This document shows, piece after piece, positions 6,865 to 14,202 of a DNA stretch of 16,399 nucleotides; the stretch's first letter is position 1, and each line of letters opens with the position of its first letter. This stretch comes from Flavobacteriales bacterium UBA3364 (GTDB lineage: Bacteria; Bacteroidota; Bacteroidia; Flavobacteriales_F; PHOS-HE28), in the NCBI GenBank assembly GCA_002360495.1, contig DEQO01000005.1, positions 1-16,399 of the forward strand, in the 5' to 3' direction. The notes beneath the pieces were generated by a model, which saw nothing but the letters and a program-made list of their open reading frames with translations, searched no databases and was not told the origin of the DNA. A program made the translations under genes and the position numbers.

Positions 6865-8745
6865 ATGTCCTCCGAACACGACCATACCACCCATTCCCCT
6901 TGGCGCACCTACCTCCCAGCCATTTTATCCTTTGTGCTGCTCATCGGAGGCATCGCCATAGACCAGAGCGCACCGCTGTTCTGGCAACAACCCTGGTGGC
7001 GCCTGACGTGTTTCCTTGCCGCCTACCTCCCCGTCGGTTGGCCGGTGCTGGTGAGCGCTATCAAAGCCATTGGCAAAGGCGACGTTTTCAGCGAGTTCTT
7101 CCTAATGAGTATTGCCACCATCGGTGCCTTCTTCATTGGCGAGTATCCTGAAGGTGTCGCCGTAATGCTCTTCTATGCGGTAGGCGAACTCTTCCAGAGC
7201 GCCGCTGTGGATAGGGCAAAACGGAACATCCGAGCTCTTCTCGACGTGCGTACCGACACTGCAAGCGTGGTCAGGGATGGTAAAGTGGTGGAACTACCGG
7301 CCGCCGAGGTGAAGGTGGGTGAAACAATACGTGTACGTGTCGGCGATCGTGTGCCGCTAGATGGCGTGTTACTGGCTGTCAAAGCCTCGTTCGACACAGC
7401 GGCCCTCACCGGCGAAAGTGTGCCACGGACCATTGAACCGGAAGGCCCTGTGCTCGCCGGAATGATCGCTACGGACAAGGTGAGTGAAATACGTGTGACC
7501 AAACCTTTTGGCGAGAGCAGTCTCGCACGGATCCTCGACCTCGTTCAGAATGCGGCGAAATCCAAGGCGCCGACGGAGCTCTTCATCCGTCGCTTTGCGC
7601 GTATCTACACCCCTATCGTGGTGGCACTGGCCGTAGGGATCGTCTTGGTTCCGGCAGTGGTCGTTCAACCCTACGTGTTCAACGACTGGCTCTACCGTGC
7701 GCTCATCTTCCTCGTGATCTCGTGCCCCTGTGCATTGGTCATCAGTATTCCCCTGGGCTACTTCGGTGGCATTGGTGCGGCGAGTCGGAAGGGGATCTTG
7801 CTCAAAGGCGGCAACCACCTGGATGCATTGACAAAGGTGAACACACTAGTGACCGACAAGACCGGAACCCTCACAGAAGGAGTTTTCGCTGTGCAGGAAG
7901 TGAAACCCACCGAAACAATCAACGCTCAACAGCTCGTTGGTGTGATCAAGGCAATGGAAACACACAGTTCGCATCCCATTGCGAAAGCTGTGCTGCGCTA
8001 TGCCGAAGGAGGGGGCGTGGGTGAGGCCACCAATGTTGAGGAGATCAGCGGACATGGCATGCGGGGTGTGGTACAGGGCAAGGAAGTCTTGGTGGGGAAC
8101 GCCAAGCTCCTGCAGAAATACAACGTGAGCTATCCTGCGGACGTGGATGCAGTGGAAGAGACTATGGTCGTAGCAGCCATCGACGGCTCGTACGCAGGCT
8201 ACCTGACCGTGGCCGACAGGATCAAAACCGATGCCCAACAGGCCGTGAACGAGCTGCGAGCACTTGGCGTGCAGGACATCGTGATGCTTAGCGGTGACAA
8301 GTCGACCATTACGCAGCGCGTGGCGGCGACCCTGGGCATCCATAAAGCCTTCGGTGACCTGCTGCCCGAAGACAAGGTCACACGCATGCAGGAAGTGAAG
8401 AAGAACCCATCAGCCGTGGTTGCTTTCGTTGGCGACGGTATCAACGATGCCCCTGTCCTTGCTCTCAGTGATGTCGGCATCGCTATGGGTGGCCTCGGTA
8501 GCGATGCGGCTATCGAAACCGCCGATGTGGTGATCCAGAACGACCAGCCGTCGCGTATCGCGGAAGCCATCCGGATCGGGAAGGCCACCAAGCGCGTTGT
8601 CACACAGAACATAACGCTGGCCTTCGGAGTAAAGACCGTCGTGCTCATCTTGGGTGCAGGCGGGTTGGCCACGCTGTGGGAAGCTGTATTCGCTGATGTG
8701 GGGGTGGCCCTGCTGGCCATCCTGAACGCAAGTCGTATGCGATGA
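6865..8745 (+). CDS. P1B-2-type Zn2+/Cd2+/Pb2+ exporting P-type ATPase (ZntA/CadA-like)
   Basis: This 626-residue ATPase would pump divalent soft metals from the cytoplasm at the cost of ATP. The key motifs are all present: Thr-Gly-Glu-Ser (182-185) for dephosphorylation; Cys287-Pro-Cys289 in the sixth helix; Asp331-Lys-Thr-Gly-Thr, the phosphorylated Asp; the Ser-His370-Pro nucleotide motif of P1B pumps; and Gly523-Asp-Gly-Ile-Asn-Asp. Lys590 in the seventh helix and Asp611-Val-Gly613 in the eighth are the P1B-2 signature seen in ZntA, which argues for Zn/Cd/Pb rather than Cu. It has no N-terminal HMA (CxxC) domain; only a short His patch (His-Asp-His-Thr-Thr-His, 5-10) precedes the first helix. 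Metal delivery may rely on that patch. No regulator gene is adjacent. Confidence 0.95.
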   Translation: MSSEHDHTTHSPWRTYLPAILSFVLLIGGIAIDQSAPLFWQQPWWRLTCFLAAYLPVGWPVLVSAIKAIGKGDVFSEFFLMSIATIGAFFIGEYPEGVAVMLFYAVGELFQSAAVDRAKRNIRALLDVRTDTASVVRDGKVVELPAAEVKVGETIRVRVGDRVPLDGVLLAVKASFDTAALTGESVPRTIEPEGPVLAGMIATDKVSEIRVTKPFGESSLARILDLVQNAAKSKAPTELFIRRFARIYTPIVVALAVGIVLVPAVVVQPYVFNDWLYRALIFLVISCPCALVISIPLGYFGGIGAASRKGILLKGGNHLDALTKVNTLVTDKTGTLTEGVFAVQEVKPTETINAQQLVGVIKAMETHSSHPIAKAVLRYAEGGGVGEATNVEEISGHGMRGVVQGKEVLVGNAKLLQKYNVSYPADVDAVEETMVVAAIDGSYAGYLTVADRIKTDAQQAVNELRALGVQDIVMLSGDKSTITQRVAATLGIHKAFGDLLPEDKVTRMQEVKKNPSAVVAFVGDGINDAPVLALSDVGIAMGGLGSDAAIETADVVIQNDQPSRIAEAIRIGKATKRVVTQNITLAFGVKTVVLILGAGGLATLWEAVFADVGVALLAILNASRMR

Positions 8746-8746
8746 A

Positions 8747-8795
8747 CCGAGGTGGGATCCCTAGACCTACTGTGAATGAGCCTCGGCAACCTCGG
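8747..8795 (+). other. Weak inverted repeat after the P-type ATPase stop
   Basis: CCGAGGT at 8747-8753 is complementary to ACCTCGG at 8789-8795, giving a 7-bp stem with a 35-base loop, starting two bases after the stop. The second arm sits in a short direct repeat (CCTCGGCaaCCTCGGC, 8781-8796). No T-run follows, so it is not a convincing intrinsic terminator; it may be chance or an mRNA stabilising hairpin. Confidence 0.2.
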
Positions 8796-8834
8796 CTTCC
8801 CCCGCTCCCACCCCCTTACCTTAAGCTAGCGATC

Positions 8835-8849
8835 GGCAAGGTCCTTGCC
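8835..8849. promoter_or_regulatory. 15-bp perfect palindrome, possible operator
   Basis: GGCAAGG-T-CCTTGCC is a perfect inverted repeat with 7-bp arms around a single base, 34 bp before the ATG at 8884. A one-base centre cannot form a good RNA hairpin, so a dimeric DNA-binding regulator (for example of the MerR or ArsR type) is the more natural reading. It lies in the only gap of more than 100 bp within the metal cluster (8746-8883), a sensible place for a promoter serving the last three genes. No clear -33/-7 elements were identified around it. Confidence 0.35.
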
Positions 8850-8883
8850 ATCCGGACTAACACAACACTGAATTCATCTGACC

Positions 8884-9312
8884 ATGAAGTTCCCTCTTCT
8901 CGCTGGTGCCGCCTTGATGAGCTTGTTCTCCTTCACGACGCCAACCGTGAGTGCGATTGCCTCTGTTGACGCGCACCTGCATGACCCCACCCCTACGGTC
9001 GAGGACAGCAAGACAGCAGCTACTCGGGTCATGACCGTGCTTATCAACGACGGCCTCATTGCCAACGAACAGGCGGCCAAGCTGCGCACGGAGCTCACAA
9101 CCATCTTCGAGAAGACTCCTTTGATCGCTTCAGGTGACGAGAAAAAGGATGCGACGACCAAGACCAAGGTGAAAGAACAGGTGCAAGCCGCCATTCTTCG
9201 CCATGTCGGAAAGGACAAGAGCGAACGTGTGGCTGCTCTGTTGGCCAAGCCCGAAAGCTGGGATGCCAAGGCTTGCGCCAAGGGCAAGGCTTGCTGCGCG
9301 GGCCATAAGTAA
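8884..9312 (+). CDS. Secreted small protein with Cys-rich C-terminal tail, unknown function
   Basis: This 142-residue protein starts with a signal peptide (residues 1-24, ending Val-Ser-Ala) and is then mostly predicted helix, rich in Lys, Ala, Thr and Glu. The last 14 residues hold Cys131, Cys137 and Cys138 between Lys and Gly residues and end Gly-His-Lys, a possible soft-metal site; there are no other Cys residues in the mature protein. I recognise no named family. It follows the 138-bp gap with the palindrome and is 9 bp upstream of the DUF3703 gene, so it probably heads a short transcript of three small genes. An exported metal-binding or metal-sensing role fits the neighbourhood but is inference. 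Confidence 0.72.
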   Translation: MKFPLLAGAALMSLFSFTTPTVSAIASVDAHLHDPTPTVEDSKTAATRVMTVLINDGLIANEQAAKLRTELTTIFEKTPLIASGDEKKDATTKTKVKEQVQAAILRHVGKDKSERVAALLAKPESWDAKACAKGKACCAGHK

Positions 9313-9321
9313 GCGCTCGGC

Positions 9322-9690
9322 ATGGGGCTGCATTGGAGGATGCCACAGGTCGTGGAGGAGCACTATCGCGCTGAATTGGCTGCGAGCTCGTCGGCGCGGG
9401 CACATGGCGAGTTCCAACGCGAATGGCATCATCTTGAAAGAGCTCACATCCTCGCACAGCGTTGGCCGCTCGAACACAACGCCGTTCACTGGCGCATGCT
9501 TCGTTTCGGTTTCCGCATGAAGGATGGGCGCGAGATATTGGGGCAGCTTCCGCGCCTGATATTCGGCGGTGTGAAGAGCTTTGTTGGCACGGTTCCGATC
9601 GGTAACACGGGCGGAGCCAATGTGCACACGCTGCGGCCCATTCCACTCCCCGATGATCTTGCCTTCATCCTACGCTCCCCGAAAGACTGA
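9322..9690 (+). CDS. DUF3703 family protein
   Basis: This 122-residue cytoplasmic protein carries the DUF3703 pattern as I remember it: a helical N-terminal half with His-His-Leu-Glu-Arg-Ala-His (about 36-42), then His52 and His57 with Met59, a Gly-Gln pair (74-75) and a C-terminal Pro-Ile-Gly-Asn-Thr-Gly-Gly motif (92-98). The clustered His residues at 36, 37, 42, 52 and 57 could bind metal, but no biochemical function is known to me for the family. The start at 9322 lies 9 bp after the previous stop; Met7 (9340) is an alternative and would remove a short non-conserved lead. DUF3703 genes are often found near heavy-metal transport genes, which agrees with this setting. Confidence 0.82.
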   Translation: MGLHWRMPQVVEEHYRAELAASSSARAHGEFQREWHHLERAHILAQRWPLEHNAVHWRMLRFGFRMKDGREILGQLPRLIFGGVKSFVGTVPIGNTGGANVHTLRPIPLPDDLAFILRSPKD

Positions 9691-9720
9691 ACAATCACCT
9701 TCGGCACAAGACCAGACACG

Positions 9721-10104
9721 ATGAACATCACCAGCATTCTCGCCACCCTGGCCATCGGCTTTTTCATTTCTGCTAACGCCAGCGGCCAAGGCACTACTTC
9801 GACCACTAAGCCAGGCTTGGAGAGCGTGAAGATCCAGAGCAGTGCCATCTGCGATATGTGCGAGAAGACCATCGAGACGGAGATGATTTACGAGAAAGGA
9901 GTGAAGAAGGTGGATGTGGACCTGTCTACAGCAGCGGTGCTCGTGGACTTCGACCCGAAGAAGACCGATGCTACGAAGCTGCGCTCTGCGCTGGTGAAGT
10001 TGGGCTACTCAGCGGACGGAACACCGGGGAATCCAGAAGCTTTCGCGAAGCTGCCTCTGTGCTGCCAGAACGAAGGCTGCGGTAAGCTCCCGGAGAAACC
10101 CTGA
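9721..10104 (+). CDS. Exported HMA-domain (heavy-metal-associated) protein with extra C-terminal cysteines
   Basis: This 127-residue protein has a signal peptide (about 1-22, ending Ala-Ser-Gly-Gln) followed by one ferredoxin-like HMA domain (about 34-100). The metal loop is Ala-Ile-Cys44-Asp-Met-Cys47, so the CxxC pair is intact while the usual Gly-Met-Thr lead is altered. The domain keeps the second-helix pattern ending Lys-Leu-Gly-Tyr (93-96). After it comes a short tail with Cys114-Cys115 and Cys120, absent from standard CopZ/MerP-sized proteins (about 70-90 residues). The protein would act in the periplasm or outside, passing soft metals to the efflux pump or holding them. It is the last gene of the metal cluster, 30 bp after the DUF3703 gene. 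MerP is an alternative label, but no merT or merA is present. Confidence 0.85.
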   Translation: MNITSILATLAIGFFISANASGQGTTSTTKPGLESVKIQSSAICDMCEKTIETEMIYEKGVKKVDVDLSTAAVLVDFDPKKTDATKLRSALVKLGYSADGTPGNPEAFAKLPLCCQNEGCGKLPEKP

Positions 10105-10490
10105 ACAGCGTCCGCGATCTTTAGCATTAGCTAGCCAATCCGAACTGGAACCCGCCCATTAAACGATGGTGGGGTGTCCAATAGGTCCCGGGCCATTCCG
10201 CACGCTTTCGGGTCCTCCACTTTCCGATATCATGGTTCGTGGTGTTTGGTACACCTCTTTGCTCGCATGCATGCCCCTTTCGCAGGCGGGTTGCGTGCTA
10301 CACTGGATCTGCCTTGGTTCGGCGGGCATCTTTGCAACTGCGGTGACTTTCTCTGGTAGCCACCTCGCTTGCACAATTCTGAGCTCCAAGTTCCGGCGGG
10401 CTGCCGCTGCGGCCTCTTATGCAGTCCTCGTTGTGATTAGTAGTTTCGGCTAGATTCAAGCTTCCATTTTATCCCCTCTTCCGTAGCAAC
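10105..10490. other. 386-bp intergenic boundary without a supported gene
   Basis: This gap separates the metal cluster from the GHKL ATPase locus. Two overlapping short open frames exist on opposite strands (plus 10166-10453, 95 codons; minus 10159-10389, 76 codons), but neither resembles a known family or has a convincing start signal. No tRNA, transposon end or intrinsic terminator was seen. It may be where the two modules were joined. Confidence 0.5.
10431..10457 (+). promoter_or_regulatory. Weak Bacteroidetes-like promoter candidate before the GHKL ATPase
   Basis: TTG at 10431-10433 and TAGATTC at 10451-10457, 17 bases apart, loosely match the Bacteroidetes -33 (TTTG) and -7 (TAnnTTTG) elements. 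Transcription would begin near 10463-10466, about 25 bases before the ATG at 10491. The match is partial and may be chance. Confidence 0.22.
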
Positions 10491-12950
10491 ATGGACCTGA
10501 CGGAATTGTTCCTGCATCTATATCATGCACAGGATGAGAATGCCGTTCACGCCATTGTTACCGACCACAATGAACTGTTTGGAGACTCGAACTGGAAACC
10601 GCTCGGCGGAAACCAGAGCAACTTTAGCGTCGTCAAAAATCAGCAGTCTAGTCCCATTGCGGCCATCATCGAGAAGGTCACCAACTCCATCGATGCCATA
10701 CTGACAAAACGGGCGCACGAAGAGCGTATCGACCCGAAGTCGTCAAACGCTCCTCAAAGCATGGAGGCGGCTGTCGCGGCGTTCTTCAACGACCACAAGA
10801 ACTGGGACCTTCAACAACAACGTAAGCAGCAGGCCGAGGAGATCCAGATCATCGCCGATGGCAAGGGTGCGCCGAGCGCGGGGCACCCGACCTGTGTCAT
10901 CATCTACGACAACGGGGAAGGCCAGCATCCCGATCAGTTCGAGAACACATTCCTGTCCTTGTTGCGGGGGAACAAGAACGACGTGCCGTTCGTGCAGGGC
11001 AAGTACAACATGGGCGGATCGGGAGCCTTGGTCTTTGCAGGAAAGCGCCGCTATCAACTCATCGGATCGAAGCGCTTTGATGGCAGCGGGAACTTCGGTT
11101 TCACATTGGTTCGCGAGCATGTGAAGAGGGATTCGGACATGGCGAAGGAGACTTGGTACGAATACTGGGCTCCGGATGGGGCCATTCCTTCGTGCCCGAT
11201 CACTGAACTGGACCTTGGGCTGGAGAACAGGAAGTTCAAGACAGGCACCATAATCAAGCTGTACAACTACCAATTCCCGTCCGGCTATTCCGCGTTCGCC
11301 CAAGATCTCAATCAGAGCATCACGGAATACCTCTTCGAGCCTGCGTTGCCAATACTGACCAAGGACACGGAACAGCGATACCCGAAGAACAAGGTGCTGG
11401 TCACGGACCTTTACGGATTGAAGCGGCGCTTGGAGCGAGAGCGTGACGACTACTTGGAGGACCGCTTCTCGGAAGAGTTCAACGAGGCACCGATCGGCGC
11501 GATGAAGGTGAACTGCTTCGTGTTCAAGACCCGCGTAAAGGACAGCGACGTGAAGGAGACCAAGGAGACGATCCGCAAGCGCTACTTCAAGAACGACATG
11601 TCCGTGATGTTCTCCATCAACGGGCAAGTGCATGGTCACTTCGGAACGGGCTTCATCACGCAGTCGCTAAAGATGAACATGCTAAAGCACCACCTTTTGA
11701 TTCATGTGGACTGCACGAACATGAGCTACGACTTCCGCAAGGAATTGTTCATGGCCTCGCGCGACCGGATGAAGGACGGTGACGAGACCCAAATCCTGCG
11801 GCGCTTCCTTGCGGAGAAGCTGAGTCGGAAGGGCAGCCGCCTATGGGAAATCCAAGAACGACGGAAAGCGACCGTAGACATCGACACCAGCGCAAGCACA
11901 CAAGACCTGTTGAGGAGCTTCGCCAAGACGATGCCTTTGGACCCTGAGCTGAAGAAGATGCTCCAACAGGCACTGAAGGTGGACCTGAAGGCCGATAAGC
12001 CAGGACCGGAGAAGAAGAAGGCCGCTCCGAAAGAGCCGAAGCCGGAAGAGCCTTTCAAGCCGGAGCGCTTCCCGACCTTTCTGAACTTGGACCGGAAGAA
12101 GGGAGGGCCTACGGAAGCGACGATGGTCCCGCTGGGCGGGGAGAAGACCATCAAGCTGAAGACTGATGTAGATAACTACTACTTCGACCGCGTGGAGGAG
12201 CCTGGTGAAATGAAGGTGAGCTTGTTGAGCCTCGCCACCAACGAGACCGAGGGAGGCAGCGCGGCTGGAACGCCCAAGGGCATCACCGACCTGTTCAGCG
12301 TAGCGAAAAGCAGCCCTAAGGATGGAACGATCAAGATTGCGTTAAGCCCGAAGAAAGGCGAGTTAAAGGTCGGCGATCAAGTACAGGTGAAGGTCTCCCT
12401 CACCGCGCCGGGGGGCGACCTCGAAGAACTGTTCTGGGTGAAAATCGCCGAGCCGGAGCAGCCCAAGGAATCCAAGCCCAAGGAGGAAGCTCCCGACGAC
12501 AATCTCGGCCTGCCCGAACTGGTACAAGCCTACAAGGAGAAAGGCGAGCGAGAGAACGTCGTGGATTGGAATGTCGTCTCCGATTTGACCGGCGAGGCGA
12601 TGGACTACGATGCCGTGATGATCCCGTATGCTGAAGGCAACGAGCTGAAGTCCATCTATGTGAATATGGACAGCCGGGTGCTGATCGAGTACAAGAACCG
12701 GATCAGGAACCCCAATACCGAGCAACTGGCCGTGGCCGATCGGAAGTACTACACCTACGTCTACTTCCACGCCCTGTTCCTCTACATGATCACCAAGAAC
12801 CGGGGCTACTCGATCACGATGAGCAAGGAGGGCAGGGCCGAAGAAGTGGACATCGGCTCCTATATCAAGGACCTGTTCGATACCTATTACTCCTCGTTCA
12901 TCCTGACCTTCGGTGGGACCGAGGAGTTGATGCAGGGATTGGGGGATTGA
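10491..12950 (+). CDS. GHKL (HATPase_c/MutL-MORC-Hsp90-type) ATPase, putative defence component
   Basis: This 819-residue protein has a complete Bergerat ATP-binding fold near its N-terminus. The N box has Glu61 and Asn65 (Glu-Lys-Val-Thr-Asn-Ser-Ile-Asp), the G1 box is Asp140-Asn-Gly-Glu-Gly144, and the G2 lid is Gly170-Lys-Tyr-Asn-Met-Gly-Gly-Ser-Gly178. The region to about 480 probably includes an S5-like transducer domain. A Lys/Glu/Pro-rich linker (about 490-535) leads to a predicted beta-sandwich (about 540-655), a second charged linker, and a helical C-terminal domain (about 675-819). MutL/MORC-like GHKL ATPases in restriction-type loci have been described for bacteria; whether this one clamps DNA is inference. 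No sensor-kinase His domain is present. Its stop lies 10 bp from that of the convergent DGQHR gene. Lys and Glu codons are mostly AAG and GAG. Confidence 0.85.
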   Translation: MDLTELFLHLYHAQDENAVHAIVTDHNELFGDSNWKPLGGNQSNFSVVKNQQSSPIAAIIEKVTNSIDAILTKRAHEERIDPKSSNAPQSMEAAVAAFFNDHKNWDLQQQRKQQAEEIQIIADGKGAPSAGHPTCVIIYDNGEGQHPDQFENTFLSLLRGNKNDVPFVQGKYNMGGSGALVFAGKRRYQLIGSKRFDGSGNFGFTLVREHVKRDSDMAKETWYEYWAPDGAIPSCPITELDLGLENRKFKTGTIIKLYNYQFPSGYSAFAQDLNQSITEYLFEPALPILTKDTEQRYPKNKVLVTDLYGLKRRLERERDDYLEDRFSEEFNEAPIGAMKVNCFVFKTRVKDSDVKETKETIRKRYFKNDMSVMFSINGQVHGHFGTGFITQSLKMNMLKHHLLIHVDCTNMSYDFRKELFMASRDRMKDGDETQILRRFLAEKLSRKGSRLWEIQERRKATVDIDTSASTQDLLRSFAKTMPLDPELKKMLQQALKVDLKADKPGPEKKKAAPKEPKPEEPFKPERFPTFLNLDRKKGGPTEATMVPLGGEKTIKLKTDVDNYYFDRVEEPGEMKVSLLSLATNETEGGSAAGTPKGITDLFSVAKSSPKDGTIKIALSPKKGELKVGDQVQVKVSLTAPGGDLEELFWVKIAEPEQPKESKPKEEAPDDNLGLPELVQAYKEKGERENVVDWNVVSDLTGEAMDYDAVMIPYAEGNELKSIYVNMDSRVLIEYKNRIRNPNTEQLAVADRKYYTYVYFHALFLYMITKNRGYSITMSKEGRAEEVDIGSYIKDLFDTYYSSFILTFGGTEELMQGLGD

Positions 12951-12960
12951 GCCCTTGCGA

Positions 12961-14202
12961 TCAGTCCTGCAATAGCCCCAGACCTTTGAGGTCGCTCTCG
13001 TCCTTGGCCGTCCGCCTGGGCTTAACACCAAGGGAATCGACCAAGTAGAGGATAGCTGCCTTCTGCTTGGACTTCTTGGTGTCTATCTCATTTGTGGTTT
13101 CGTCCCAGAACAGCTTTTTCCACGTCGGGTTCGCTAAGTTGAAGTCGTCCTCCTTCAGATAGTCCAACAGCGCTTGGCCCTTACGGTGCTCTTTCAAGAA
13201 CTTGTATGCGGAGAAGATCACGTTTTGGCCGATTGGTCTGAAAATCAAGCTCGTTTTGGCCGAGGCGCGGTCCACGGTACCCTTGGTTAGGAAGCGCTTC
13301 ACGCTTGGTATCGCCTCGAACACCTCCTTCAATTCGCTTTCGACTTTGCGGAACTGCTTGTTGATGTCGTCGTCGGACAATCGTTGGGCAATAAACGAGG
13401 CATGGTCATACCCTTGCACGGCATTTCCAGCGACCGATTTATTAGTGGAAAGGATGCTGACCAGATCATGGAGCACCATGATGTTAGTGAGGTGCGAAGT
13501 GTTCGAACGGTGGATTGCACGGTTCTTAATGACCAAGACCTTCTCTTTCAGGAATGAATTCGTATCAACGAACCTGCGTGTGATTATGGCCGAATTGCTG
13601 TCCTCGCTCAGCGCAATGATCTCACTTTCGCTTACCGGTTTGGCGTATTTGTTCAGCGTGGAGAATACGCGCCGTGTCCGAATCTTACCTTCCGGGGTCG
13701 GCTTGTGGCTGATGAAGATCACGGCCTGTTCATCTCCCTGGACCTTGGAGCCCTTCTCCACAGCCTTTCGAATGGCAACAGCCCGGTGCTGCCCATCAAT
13801 GGCGAAGATCGATTCCTTGCCGGAGAGGGTCAAAAGGCCGAAGGTTTTTGACAGGTATTCGTTCATCTCCTCTTCCGCTTCTATGTTTCTGGCTGTCCCA
13901 CCTCCTTCAAGTATCACCTCCTGCCATTTCGGTTCGCCATCATAAATGCCAAGGATGAGCGCATTGAAGAAACGCTCTTCCTGATGAAGAATGTACTGGA
14001 CTATCTGGTCGGTTCTTGAAGGGCTGAGTTTGCGCTGGATCCAGTCCCCGAGCTTGAGGTCCTCTGAGCTGTACTTCTTATCAATCTCTTCAGGGAGCCT
14101 CACCCGTCGGGCCACCTCCTCAAAGCTCATCAAGGTGACGTAGTAGATCCAGTCACCCATCCGGCCGCGCATGCACGGTAGCAACAGTTTAGTTGGCTTC
14201 AT
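12961..14202 (-). CDS. DGQHR-domain protein (DndB/DpdB-like)
   Basis: The hallmark Asp136-Gly-Gln-His-Arg140 motif sits in Phe-Ala-Ile-Asp-Gly-Gln-His-Arg-Ala, defining the DGQHR superfamily that includes DndB of DNA phosphorothioation systems and the ParB-like DpdB proteins. The start is set at the ATG at 14202, giving 413 residues. A GTG at 14235 would add 11, but AAGGGG lies just before the ATG and the Met-Lys-Pro-Thr-Lys start leads straight into the domain's Arg-Gly-x-Met-Gly-Asp-Trp region (12-18). The motif follows a mixed alpha/beta N-terminal part; the C-terminal half is helical and charged. DndB is known as a regulator of dnd genes. Here it ends the minus-strand operon, overlapping the GIY-YIG gene by 14 bp. 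A role in regulation or DNA-target choice is inference. Confidence 0.88.
   Translation of the reverse strand: MKPTKLLLPCMRGRMGDWIYYVTLMSFEEVARRVRLPEEIDKKYSSEDLKLGDWIQRKLSPSRTDQIVQYILHQEERFFNALILGIYDGEPKWQEVILEGGGTARNIEAEEEMNEYLSKTFGLLTLSGKESIFAIDGQHRAVAIRKAVEKGSKVQGDEQAVIFISHKPTPEGKIRTRRVFSTLNKYAKPVSESEIIALSEDSNSAIITRRFVDTNSFLKEKVLVIKNRAIHRSNTSHLTNIMVLHDLVSILSTNKSVAGNAVQGYDHASFIAQRLSDDDINKQFRKVESELKEVFEAIPSVKRFLTKGTVDRASAKTSLIFRPIGQNVIFSAYKFLKEHRKGQALLDYLKEDDFNLANPTWKKLFWDETTNEIDTKKSKQKAAILYLVDSLGVKPRRTAKDESDLKGLGLLQD

Noticed and set aside
8747..8795. Rho-independent terminator after the P-type ATPase
   Set aside because: The loop is 35 bases and no T-run follows, so it is listed only as a weak inverted repeat.
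9721..10104. Mercury resistance (merP)
   Set aside because: The HMA loop and extra tail cysteines differ from MerP, and no merT, merA or merR is in the window.
10166..10453. 95-codon plus-strand frame in the intergenic gap, and the overlapping 76-codon minus-strand frame
   Set aside because: Composition is unlike the surrounding genes, there is no ribosome-binding signal or known domain, and both strands are equally open.
10743..11639. 298-codon minus-strand open frame inside the GHKL gene
   Set aside because: It lies fully within a well-supported ATPase gene and resembles no known protein; AAG/GAG-rich codons make the other strand stop-poor.
12363..13031. 222-codon minus-strand open frame spanning the convergent stops
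   Set aside because: It overlaps the ends of two supported genes and shows no family features.
13202..13945. 247-codon plus-strand open frame opposite the DGQHR gene
   Set aside because: Shadow; the DGQHR motif, operon overlap and conserved domain support the minus strand.
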